This document shows positions 1 through 9,942 of a stretch of DNA of 64,000 bases, piece after piece (positions within the stretch are counted from its first letter, which is position 1; every line of letters begins with the position of its first letter). The stretch lies in NCBI GenBank assembly GCA_030765065.1, contig CM060981.1, forward strand, positions 224,385,152-224,449,151, read 5' to 3'. A model generated the notes under the pieces. That model was not told the DNA's origin. It made no database searches and was given only the letters and a program-made list of their open reading frames with translations. The position numbers and the translations under genes were made by a program. Origin of the DNA: Deroplatys truncata. Its lineage: Eukaryota > Arthropoda > Insecta > Mantodea > Mantidae.

Positions 1-136
1 ACGGTGAGTGAATGAAACGGGTGAAATGATGCTCAAATGAGCCTGGGTCCATAGAGCAGTACCCAACATTCATCTTCCCAGGTTGAAGGGAAATCCGGAA
101 AAAACCCTATCCGGGTAACTCCCCCTAACCAAGATA
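1..136 (-). repeat. Partial SINE (family S3)
   Basis: This segment matches the body of the fuller copy at 54095-54305 almost throughout: the ggtgaa(t/c)gaa opening, the gaaatgatgct block, cattcatcttc and atccgggtaactc. The tRNA-like head, which lies at the right end in that copy, is absent here, so this is a headless copy on the minus strand that may continue past the left edge. No coding potential is seen. Confidence 0.6.
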
Positions 137-504
137 TGTGTCTCAACATTTGTTGCAGATATTTCAATGTTTTAATGTTTAATGAAAATTATAAATTGCA
201 AGAATCACAAAGCCAAATATATCTAAAAGAGCATAGAATAAAGTCACAGTGAAACTCAAAAAACACGCCTTTGCATCTATCCTCTCGTTACCATTAGAAC
301 ATTGTGTTGCTCCCGAAATACGGTTGCATTGTGTCGCGGATTTCGTGGCCAATCCGCCATTTTATGCTAGAAGACGAATGTCCTGGACGAAGAGAGAAAA
401 ATCCGTGAAAGCAGTGAGTGCTAAAATAATATTTTTATTATTAACTGGAGTTTTATCGCCAAACGCCGTTCAAGTATTTATCCATTCCTTACGATAAAAG
501 TTTC
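137..504. other. Unassigned AT-rich stretch
   Basis: No recognisable gene or repeat is seen. A short open frame at 249-497 has no recognisable motif and AT-rich codon use unlike the LINE that follows. The right boundary is set by the abrupt rise in GC content at the start of that LINE. Confidence 0.4.
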
Positions 505-2545
505 CAGATGGCAGCACAGTGGCTGACGAAGACCATTGATATATCGCGATCTCGCGCTAACAGTGGAGGACTTCGCTTCGTGACTCCGCAGAGGTAACAT
601 CTCTACGCTTCGTCGAGATCGCCGAAATGGGGAAGAGAAGAAAACGCCGAGCCGCTGAAGGATCCACCGCTGCTTCCCCGGCTACCGCTGAGGAGCCCAG
701 CGCTCTCCAGCCTACTCCGGCCGCAGGCACCGCCGACTCGCCGGCAGCTTCACCGGCATCTGCCGGGAAGGCTGCTGCACCGCCACCGCTGACCGGGCGT
801 AGCTACGCTTCTGCCGCTGCTTCACCCGGTTGCAGCATTGCAACGCCGGAGCCTGCACCTCCTGCACCACTAGCACCACAGCTTGCCTCCAGCTCTGTTT
901 CTCAGGGCTGTACGACGCCACCGAATTTGCCGGCTTACCTCCATTGGTGAGTCCGATGTCACCGCCGACGCACCCTCCGGCAGATGGCCGCCACAGTGTT
1001 GTCATCTGTGGAGTGCCGAGAGACCTTCCAGTGCACTTCGTGCTGGATGCTGCAAGGCACCACTGGCGCTCTGCTGTTCGGGCCTCCCGAATTTCTTCAA
1101 ACAGAGGGCCAACACCGCTGGTTCGCCTCCATCTGGGTTCCGCCTCGGACGCTCAGGTGGCCTTGGGGTCAAGCCTGCCTCTGCTTGGGCAGTGTTTGCG
1201 CATCGAGGCCAGCAGGAGCCAACGCCCGGTACCCTGCCGCCGCTGTTGTGTCTTCGGTCACACAGCGGAGGCATGCGTCGCTGCACCTCAGTGCCATTAT
1301 TGCGGGGCAGGTTGCCTCACAGCGACTTGCACCGCCCACGACCTTCGCCGACGCCGCAGATTCTGCGCCACCTGTTCCGGGCGCACGCACTTCACAGGGC
1401 AGGCTCAGTGCCCCCTGTATCCTCGGAACCTCCAACCGACTGGGTCAGCTACATTGACAACGACCACTCAACAGCCTCCGCAGACGACCCCCCGTATGAT
1501 GGCTAAACCTCCACGAACAGCTCCTGACTCTTCACAACCAGAACTACAAGCCACTCTGTCTGTTATGCAGGCCAAACTTCAGGACTTCAAGACCACTTTC
1601 CAGGATTTCAACTCTCGCTTGGCTGAGCTACGCTGTGCAACCAACACACGCCTTGCGGCAGTGGAGGCCAAGCAGCGGACCTCGGCCAGGGCAATCTTCG
1701 CCCTCACAAGGCAAATCACGGGCCTCCAAGGTGATGACGGGATCCTCGCATCGGTCCAGCGCAAGCTGGAATGCATCGAGGGCTACCTCGTCGAACCAGA
1801 CGACGCCGACATGAATCAGATGACCAGTCGACGCGACTTGGAGCACTTCAGGCACAACTGACGGAGCTTCGGGATCTTCAAGCCGAATCAAACGGATTCA
1901 TCCACACGTGCAAAGTGCAACTTAACACCACCTTAAAGTTTGGGGATTACATGACCAATCTGGACAGACTCCGCACTTCAATTCAACGAATGGTCAGGGA
2001 CGAACAACACTTCGGCAGGGAGCTTCACCAACCAGTCACGGATTCATCGGACTGGCCGGACGCAGCAACCAGAGGCCGCAACAGACACCGGAAGAACTAC
2101 TAAACAACACTACACTTTACTTCGCGGCGGCAAACTGGCCATCGTCTAGCTTGCCTGCCGCCACACCACCCCTCTCCTACTTTCCCTTACAACTCACCCT
2201 TGAATTCCCAAGGCCGCAAGCTGGGAACTGCGGCCACACTTCACTCCTGAATTCCCAAGGGCGCAAGTAGGGCCTTGGTCATGCTTGCGTCCTGGCGCCT
2301 TACCTTCACCTGACTTAGGCCCTAGGGTCGGCCAATATATCCTTACCTCGAATACGCCGGTGCAACAGCGGTACGGCCGCATTATCACTCCGAATTCCTC
2401 TTTTCCTTCTTCCATATTTTCCTTCCGGTGGAGGAGTTTTTAGTGGGTATGCCGATTATTGGTGAGTCCCACACTCTCAGTCCCGAATCCCATCGGGGCT
2501 GAGGTTAGTGATTAAATCATTTTCTCCTCCACTCGAAAAAAAACA
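505..2545 (+). mobile_element. ORF1-only non-LTR retrotransposon, copy 1
   Basis: A GC-rich island in AT-rich DNA. It holds a 5' leader, a broken gag-like ORF1 and a 3' non-coding tail with short tandem motifs (gaattcccaagg(c/g)cgcaag occurs twice near 2209-2270), ending near the ctcctcc at 2523. No reverse transcriptase or endonuclease frame lies between the end of ORF1 (2103) and the 3' tail, so the element either lost ORF2 or never had one. A related copy at 41290-43075 on the other strand has the same ORF1 and also no reverse transcriptase. The zinc-knuckle gag with a basic N-terminus is typical of Jockey/R1-like LINEs. Boundaries are approximate. Confidence 0.7.
627..2103 (+). pseudogene. 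LINE ORF1 (gag-like, CCHC zinc knuckles), frameshifted
   Basis: Nucleic-acid-binding ORF1 protein of a non-LTR retrotransposon, expected in the element's RNA-protein particle. Translation starts at MGKRRKRRA (627) in a basic, Ala/Pro-rich N-terminus. The frame then shifts near 940 into VVICGVPRDLPVHF, which resembles the RRM-like fold ahead of the knuckles in this gag type. The CCHC modules are CRRCCVFGHTAEAC (CX2CX4HX4C), a CHYC module, and CATCSGRTHFTGQAQC (CX2CX4HX6C), about 1235-1420. A Gln/Leu-rich coiled-coil-like part follows (about 1540-1850), then a second frameshift near 1800-1860 into a frame ending at 2103. Two frameshifts make it non-functional. Other open frames across 712-1890 are shadows. 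Confidence 0.8.
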
Positions 2546-4165
2546 GTGATAGCGAAAGCTGTGATTTTACTGTTTCCGGTTCCTTTATTTCTAGTGCCTG
2601 CCTCGTGTTTGTACGTTCTGTGGTTTGTATGAGGTTAACATTCACGTGGAGGGTAATTCTGAACCTGAACTCGATCCACAGCTCCAAATTCAGTATAACA
2701 TGAAAAATATAAGTTGCACTGCTTTTTACAGACTCATTCAGAATCAGAGCAAGTTCCTTTCTTCTGTTCAATGCTCAGAGAAATATGACTGGTATAAATC
2801 TTAGTTCTCAACTGTAGCAACACAATTGTGTACATTTTAGTAATTTGTGTTTAACGTTTTAATTAAAAAGTTATTTAATGCAAAGTAACACTAATTTTCT
2901 TCATTAATGACAATTCCTTTGCCGATGGCAATGGACTATATCCTTGATTTTGGTTCTTGGATTATGGCAAACCTATCCCGAGACACATCAGATTCCAAAT
3001 CTTGGTCACTGTAGTGGTAAAAAGTTATCTCGGAGAGGTATTTTCTTTCTGCCTGAGAATAATTTTGTTTTGTTTTCTGGAAATTGACTTTAGGGCTAGA
3101 TTATATTTAAGATGCAAGGAAATGGAAGAGAAATAAACAAGAGTTGGGTTATACTAAACTTTATTGCCATGATTCATACATGCAAGGCCCTATATAAACT
3201 ATTACACAATTCAGTATAGGTATAGCAACATCCTGTGCTCTAACTACAAAATTAACTGTATTTTAGTTACCATCCACTAGGTTCACCAGACCTGAAACAA
3301 AGAATAACTCTGATTATTACCAGATTGAAGAGACAGTAAAACCCATAACACAAACATGTCTTTCGAAATGCAAACCTTGTACTCTTTAGACGCAAATGAT
3401 AACAAAGGAAAATCGTTTGTTGCATTGCAATTGGTCAATTATAACCCAATAAATTGTAACGTGAAGTTGACACTTGAGATACAGCGAAAGCGATAAACTT
3501 TTACGTATTTTCCTTTTCTGTGGCTGGAAACCCTGTGTTATTTCCAGGACGGTTGATAGCGAAAATAACATCAAGAACAGCTTTCGTATGTCAATCACAT
3601 CGCGATTAACTGCAAGTGAAGTTCACGCTTGAGACTCAACGATGCAGATGAACCTCAGGGTGTGCAACCGATGTTCATTTCATTGTATCTAAAACATCAA
3701 CTTCACGTTACAGTGTCTCGGGATGTAATTGACCTATTAGGGTGCAACAAACACCATTCATAATGTTATTTCCCTTGTTATCAATTGCGTCATAATATTA
3801 TGGGGTACAAGTTTATGTTGAAAACCTTTTTGAATGCCTATATCATCTGTTTTAATGAGCCCCCTTGTCCTACGTTCAATTCCTACTTTTGTTACAGAGA
3901 TACTTGCGGTGCAAACATCCTTAACTATAGGAGTTAGGGGTATAACTGCACAGACTTTAACGCGATTTCAGTTTTCCTCTATAGCCAACCATTTCGTAAA
4001 TAAAATATAAAATACGTCGACAGTTTGACTGGCACTATGTCAACACCCCTTTAATTTTTACCACTGAAATACTTAGGTAGGTATTCGAAAGATGAACTAC
4101 TTATGGTGTGACATTTGTTGCTAAAACGAGTAGTTTGGACTTAAAATTATGCAATTGTTAATTGA
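2546..4165. other. Unassigned AT-rich stretch
   Basis: No recognisable protein, RNA gene or repeat seen elsewhere in the window. Open frames are short and motif-free. Confidence 0.4.
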
Positions 4166-4169
4166 TTAA

Positions 4170-4725
4170 TTTGTGAATCACTTATGTGTGTTAGCGGCCC
4201 ACATTTGGGAGGTCATGGGTTCGATTCCCAGGCCGATCTTCCTGCCCATAGATTTTGTTGGGGGATTTTCCCGGGTCGCTATGCGAATGCTGGTAAGGAT
4301 CATTACATTCCTCGAATTTCCTGTCCCTCCATTTCACCTCTATTCTCATTTCACTTCTCCTTTCATCTGCTTGATCTCTTTCAGGGTTGTAAGTGTCGGC
4401 GGGAGGTTTCGGTGTCCGAATGTTAGGGGAAAAGGATGCCCTGTGGAAACCTTCCTCCCCGGAATGGGGGCGGTTCTCCGGGTCTCGGGCCCCCAGGGGA
4501 TGTGTAAGCCCATAGGATGAGGGGAGTCGGCTGCACCAGGTGCCATTTGGGGAGTTTAAATCTGTAAACCTGCCCTCTGCCAATGCCTCCTGGTCTGGTC
4601 GCTCTCTGACTCCTCTCGCCTCATCCCTCTTTCCCGGAGGCGCCCCGTCAGGGGACTAGGCACAAAAGATCTGCGTAGGTTGAGGTGCTAAGCGCTCCTC
4701 TGCTCCTTGTCCTATCCTACCTAAA
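4170..4725 (+). repeat. tRNA-derived SINE, family S1
   Basis: A perfect pol III B box GGTTCGATTCC lies at 4218-4228 with a weaker A-box-like stretch about 40 bp upstream, as in tRNA-derived SINE heads. The body (gattttcccgggtcgc, aatttcctgtccctccattt, ctctttcagggttg, aagtgtcggcg) recurs in the copies at 16921-17435 and, inverted, at 8455-8990 and 43150-43355. Open frames on both strands here are shadows of the SINE. The A-box decay and lack of a tRNA fold argue against a tRNA gene. Confidence 0.75.
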
Positions 4726-4745
4726 TTATGGTTTATTTAGAACCA

Positions 4746-4936
4746 GATATTATGGGGAAAGTAAATGCCATTAGTCGTGTTTTATTTGGAGGACGTTGTG
4801 ATGGTCATTTTACGGACAATTTAATTTGATCCTAATTGCAGGTTCCCATTTAAAAAAGATACATTGACCCTGAAATGATTATCATAACGTTCTTCCAATA
4901 AACACAACTAATGGCATTTACTTTCCCCATAATATC
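4746..4936. repeat. Inverted repeat with about 51 bp arms (MITE-like or foldback)
   Basis: Arm 4746-4797 (starting gatattatggggaaag) and arm 4886-4936 (ending ctttccccataatatc) are inverted copies with a few mismatches, separated by about 88 bp. No coding capacity. It could be a small MITE or a relic of an element with long terminal inverted repeats. No clear target duplication is visible. Confidence 0.65.
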
Positions 4937-5640
4937 AAACAACTTTTATCAAAGGCATTTATTTCTACAACGCTTAGTTTTGGAGATATTGTACAGTTTC
5001 AACTTAAATGGTACACTCTGTATACACGTGACTAATAAGGAAGACAATAAGCACTTCACATCCAACCATTACAGCAATCGGACGTATTGGCATATAGCAC
5101 CATCCAACATCGCAATCGGTGCGAGTATAATACGTTAAAAGAGGCCATCACAAGCGTGAAGTTAACATATGACATTACTGTTTAGTTCTATTAAACTAAC
5201 ATTGTATTTGACAAACAAAATAATAAAAACTTACATTTCAAATTAACTTCTTGAAAGTTCATAATTTACAACATAGTAATATGATTCGTTCTCGGAGTAA
5301 CTAGGCATGTAGACAAAGGAACCATCACTCAATCGCTAATTAGGGGTACATATATTAGATTCAATTAAAATAATTTCCAACATAATTTCGGTACCTTCAA
5401 TACCACAATCCATCGTTCTAAAATCGCCAAGTTAAAGAACCAATACTGCGGTAGATATTATACCTATAATTCGTAATTTAATGTACTCTAATCATACAAT
5501 TGATCCCATAAAGCATTTGTAGAACAGAATGTATACTGCGATAAGAAAATTGTTCATATGTAACTCACACGCAAACCCTCTCTGTTATCTTGCTATGTAG
5601 CTTAGTTTGAACCAGTGCGTGCTTGATAAAACAGCTGCCT
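4937..5640. other. Unassigned AT-rich stretch
   Basis: No gene or known repeat recognised. A frame at 4911-5138 starts inside the inverted-repeat arm and has no motif. Confidence 0.4.
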
Positions 5641-5647
5641 ACAAAAA

Positions 5648-7448
5648 TCTGATTTGTTGCACTCACATGACATTTGAGCCAGTATTTTTAACACTTAAAA
5701 GTTTTCAGTCAAATTATATAATATGTAAATTCAATAACAGCCTGCCTTAAAGCAACATGTGTATGTAACAATATATAAAAAGTGTATATTACAGTCATTG
5801 TATATGTTTATATTATTGTAAACATATGTAATAATGTTATGTGAATGTATTACGTAATTTAATAATGTAGGAGCTGTGAGAATAATAAGTTAAAAGTTGC
5901 TAACAATGAGGTAACCTTGAGTCAATAATGAGTAACAAAGTTTAACAATACTACTTGTGATTCTTGAAGTAACAATAATGTAATTTTAGTGACAGTTTAT
6001 AAAAATTGCCAATCAACAACCAGAAAAAGCTTCAGTTAAATGAAGGTATTCTATTGGAGTAGAATTAGCCAATCAGAAACTGAAAAGGAGAAAATTTTAC
6101 AAATTTAGAGTTCAGTTGCCTGCAGACAGCGTTACTAACCAGACGCAAAAAGTGTCCTCAAGAAATATAATACGTATTCGTGTGAGACGAAAATAGTTTA
6201 CGTTTTAAAAAGTGCACGTATTTAATAATAAAAAGAATCTCACAGCTCTCTATATCAGTGAAGTGTTATTTAAATCGTATGAAGTATTAATAAAAGGAGT
6301 GAAGTAAAATTATAATCTGTGTAAGCTTACATTCTTGTTGCATCACAACCCTGCTAAGAGAAACGTGTCTCTAACAATAATACTGACGCAGCCGAGGCAA
6401 ATATAAATATAATATTTAAAGAAACAGTTAAATTACAAAGTTAATATTTTTTTTAAACTTGGGGCGAAGGCTACCGGAAACTGTTTACTATACGTGTGGT
6501 TACAACTCTACAAGTTCAGCTCCCCAACAGTTGAAATACGATACAACTCCTTCAATACACCTACTTCTTCAAATTGGCTTTCCATACGTGGAGCTACAAC
6601 AATACAACTTTCTTCACTTTCTCTACTCTTGTACAAACTATTTTTACAAACCTTATTCTTCATATACATGTTAATCCAGATATCGAGATGTTAATTTTAT
6701 TGCTAATTTTCTTGTAGGTGCAAGGGGAATATGGTAGGCTTTAAGCGAGAGTAAAATATTTTAAGAGCTGGTTGCTATGTGGAATATTCCATTCTCTTTG
6801 TATGTCCAATACATTAAAAAAAATAACAAATTCCCACTTGAGAAAAAGTATTAGTATTGGAATTTTCAAAGAAATAACAAGGAATATCTCGGAAATGGTT
6901 CACTCGACAAAAAACATGTATATTACACAAATTGTGTGTTTTAACGAGATCTACATTTTTTTGTGTACAAACATTTTATCTATCTCCTACGGTTTACCAG
7001 TTGTGCAAACACCATTCACAATAGAGAGGGCTTTTGGGGACATTCCCAGAAAATTCAAAATATACATTTCATTTGTCATGAAAATATCGTAAACAAATTA
7101 TATTTTAATCAAAATCGTTAGAGCTATTTTTGAGAAAAAATCAAAATTTTCGAAAAATGTTTCATGTAAAGGGTAGTCTGGGGTGCGGAATTTTCTTGAA
7201 AATCTTCGTGTCGCATCTTTGAAAGATAGTGAACGTAAATACGGAGTTTAGCGCTTATCTGACTTTTCGTTTTTGAGTTATGTTGTTCATAGACATACAG
7301 ACACACACACACACATCTTTTTCTAAGAAGTCCTTTTTTTTGGATTCAGGGGCCTCAAAAATGTATTTCCGTGAAATCTCGGAATAGAATTTTTGGGTTG
7401 AATGGAATACTTCCCCTATTTACTATATGCAGTAGAGAATGTAAAAAG
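5648..7448 (-). mobile_element. HINE-like element, split by a 0.94 kb repeat
   Basis: The tail end (atctgatttgttgcactc, 5648-5672) is separated from the rest of the same element (6612-7448, resuming tttctctactcttgtac) by the repeat at 5673-6611. The remainder runs in order to the (AC)n tract near 7300, and the head, degraded to tatgcagtagagaatgt, ends near 7448. No coding capacity; frames at 6772-7092 and 7124-7312 are shadows. Confidence 0.75.
5673..6611. repeat. Dispersed 0.94 kb repeat (family C), copy 1
   Basis: Shares extended similarity with 34777-35725: cagtatttttaacactt, agtcaaattatataatatgta, gttgctaacaatgaggtaacc, gaagtgttatttaaatc, and gagaaacgtgtctctaac. Both copies contain the imperfect inverted pair GAGCTGTGAGA / TCTCACAGCTC about 370 bp apart. 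It is inserted in a HINE-like copy. No protein is recognised. An LTR-type origin was considered (TGTAGGAG start, tctctaaca end, AATAAA-like signals between), but conserved sequence lies on both sides of that interval, so the class is left open. Confidence 0.65.
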
Positions 7449-8060
7449 GCGTTAGCGCTACGTGTGTGAGGTTAGTCCTTAAAGTCTGTTAATATTCATA
7501 AATCTTTATAATTTAATTACTATTGCATTAAGCATTATAAATATCATTGTAATCTTCAATTATTCATAATTTTATTTACGTTTACTATGGCATTAATGTT
7601 CAATGTTTCGTTATTGTTGGTAAATTTTAACGCGACATAGGTACAAATGATAACGATGAAATACGAATTATACGTAATTTGTTCCAAGATACTAAGGGAA
7701 TCTTAAATAACATTTTAGGATGTAGTTTTAATAGTACAGTTAAAATTTTGGTACCCAGGTAATGATTCAGTGCAAACAAATTTATTAGGTACTTTTATTT
7801 TCACTAACTCGTGTAGTTATCTCAGTGTTTGGTGTTTATGCGTCTCTGAAAGAGCTCTTTGCTTAAATGAGTTGGATTCGTTAAAATTACTGAAGGACGA
7901 GATAAAAACGCCCGAACACGAGATTTGTAATGAAGAAAGTACTCGAATTGATTACCTAATGGGTTAATGCAGACCCGAGCACACGTTTAGTGGAAATGCT
8001 GACCTTTTTATAACAATGCAAGTAAGATTTACAGACCACCGTGTATGAGCGTAGCACCGT
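7449..8060. other. Unassigned AT-rich stretch
   Basis: No supported gene. The frame at 7770-7967 has no recognisable motif. Confidence 0.4.
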
Positions 8061-8064
8061 GTTG

Positions 8065-8388
8065 GCGCAAACAATAAACTGACTGTTCTGTACTTTTTGT
8101 TTCAAAATATCCCCAGGAGAAAAAGTCTAGAGGCATTAAATCAGGTTATCTGGTTGTTAATGAGACTGCAGATTGTTTGCCGCTTTTAGGTGACAACCAC
8201 CGATCTTTGTGATGGAACACAATATTGTATGAACACCATATTGTTATTTGCTCCTCCAGTGGTACAACCTCTAGCATAGTGGGAGCTCATCGCCCAGAAG
8301 AACAGGCAGGTGCTGCTGTTAAATGTCCGTCGAAGAAATATGCCTAATAAAGTGGCTACTCAAGAACCCACACCAAACATTCACTTCC
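8065..8388 (-). pseudogene. Tc1/mariner-superfamily transposase relic (DDE part)
   Basis: Read on the minus strand across frameshifts, the segment gives VNVWCGF, then DELPL, then FHHKDRWL, then PDLMPLDFFSWGYF. This is the order seen in insect IS630/Tc1-mariner DDE domains: VNVWxG strand, internal DELP block, and the third catalytic Asp in PDLxPLDFFxWG. A stop precedes PDL and several frame changes are needed. The family is the same broad type as the transposase at 23610-24647. No inverted repeats were found around it. Ancient dead fragment. Confidence 0.6.
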
Positions 8389-8454
8389 CACTGCACTTTA
8401 AATGCTATCTCCCTTAACCAACGCTCCAATAGTGCATATCAGAATTAGGCTTAG

Positions 8455-8990
8455 CAGACGGAGGGGACCCAGCACCTCGGCCCTCAAGGGGTCTTTTGTG
8501 TATACACCCCCAGGAGGAACGGATGAGATAAACGAACCGCAGGAGACCTATGGGCCGCAGGACCGGCCGGCGCAGACGACAGAGACGCGCAGAGTTCCCT
8601 AATAGTTGCTGGCTTGACCGCCCTGCCAGAGAGCGCTCGGTGGTGACCCTCCCAAGCCATTGGAGGGCGGCCTACAGGCTCCCCTCCAGGGGTGATCGGG
8701 GGAAAGCTCGACCTAGCAGTGGAGGTTTGAACGGCTCCCATCTGACGGGGCTGAGAAGGACATCTGCCTGCCGCCGACCAACACACAACCCCGGAGTCAA
8801 CCTGTAACGTAAAAGAGGGAGATGGAATGAGAGCAAATGGGGAAGAGAGGAGAGCCGTGGTGGAAGACACAACCCCAGCATTCGCATTGTCAACCAAGGA
8901 AACCCACGGAAAAATCCATGGTCAGAACCCGGGACCTCCCGAACGGGCGCCTCAGAGAATGTCTCCTGACCCATCCCGCTCGGTAATAGT
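8455..8990 (-). repeat. SINE, family S1 (inverted copy)
   Basis: Reverse complement of the S1 organisation: the tRNA-like head is at the right (taccgagcgggatg on the minus strand from about 8987), with the motif gttcgggaggtcccgggttc corresponding to the B box region, now diverged. The opposite end carries the GC-rich 3' portion. Frames at 8484-8974 on both strands are shadows. Confidence 0.65.
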
Positions 8991-9080
8991 GCATATTATG
9001 GTGATTTACAGTCCCATTGTTGAGGAATTTCAGTTCCTCAGAGAACAGGATTCTGGATACGAACTCCATATGGGCTTTTT

Positions 9081-9350
9081 ATATTTATGGACGCTCTTTA
9101 ACTGCTATGGTTCTTAGCGTTCCATTCTATATTGGGCGTGAAAGACCGGTAATTTTTCTCAGAGGCCTCTTTATCAGGCTTGAGGTTCTTTTACGTGCCG
9201 TAAGACACGGTACCACCGGCTTTACTTCCCTTGCGAAGAAAACCACACTAAGGATTTTTACGCTCGAAAAAATCCATCGTCCTCCGCTGGGTTTGAACCC
9301 GCGACCTCGGGAACTAGAGGATAGCATGGTAACCGGTACACCACGGAGTA
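9081..9350 (-). repeat. tRNA-derived SINE, family S2
   Basis: The plus strand shows the reverse complement of the element: tatggacgctctttaact at its 3' side, then the gtgccgtaa block and the tRNA-like head (gggtttgaacccgcgacc is the inverted B box; tggtaaccggtacaccacgg the inverted A-box region). Other copies: 32352-32553, 44022-44496, 44882-45085, 52346-52545. The head is tRNA-like but cannot be folded into an intact tRNA. Confidence 0.75.
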
Positions 9351-9942
9351 CGACAAGAACCCCCTATCATTTACCCTTTGACATAGCATCCATTCAAAGA
9401 AGTTCATTCGAGCTTCGAAATATCCGCTGTGCAGTTCTTGGTGGAAGGAGTGAAACTTATTAGCACGTAGGTTTCGCTCCACAGAAGACTGTGTTTGGCT
9501 CTTGTGTAGATGCCCATATATTAGTATGCGGATTATTCAGGATGGCATTCTAAACAACCTCCTCATTAACACCCGATGTCACTGACGCGTCTCTTGCAAG
9601 TGACGTTGTTGTATGCAACACGGCAGAAAGCATTTGCCTTTGGTTCTCATCCATGCGGATGTCTCTCCTGCCATAGTCGATGAGCTCACTCCACTTGCTT
9701 TTGGGTTTCCATAGATATGGAGTATATCAACGTACTCGCCTGTGAAACGCATAGCGAAGGACTGGCAAAAATATCATACACCTGAAGAATGCGGGTAGTT
9801 GGCAGTCAAAATATTTTCAGTGTAATGCCAGTCAAGTAGGACATAGGGCAGTGATTTTTATCATTTCAAATGTTATTAAAGTAATCAGCTTCGTGTTTTA
9901 ATGTAAAAGCTTTTACCAAGTACTCTTTTGAAATTCATTATT
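9351..9942. other. Unassigned stretch
   Basis: No gene recognised. A minus-strand reading near 9620-9700 (WSELIDYGRRDIR) looks protein-like and could be a transposon relic, but I cannot place it in a family. Confidence 0.3.

Noticed and set aside
830-1861. 343-codon frame as a host gene
   Set aside because: It contains gag-type zinc knuckles, begins inside the Ala/Pro-rich region by frameshift, and has a diverged twin at 41553-43049; retrotransposon ORF1.
4218-4228. Perfect B box as a tRNA gene
   Set aside because: No closing acceptor stem, and a long shared non-tRNA body follows in four copies; a SINE.
5866-6380. LTR in family C (TG start, polyadenylation-like words, tctctaaca end)
   Set aside because: Sequence on both sides is conserved in the second copy, so these are not element ends.
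9545-9720. Protein-like minus-strand reading near WSELIDYGRRDIR
   Set aside because: Too short and without a recognised family; kept only as a remark in the unassigned stretch.
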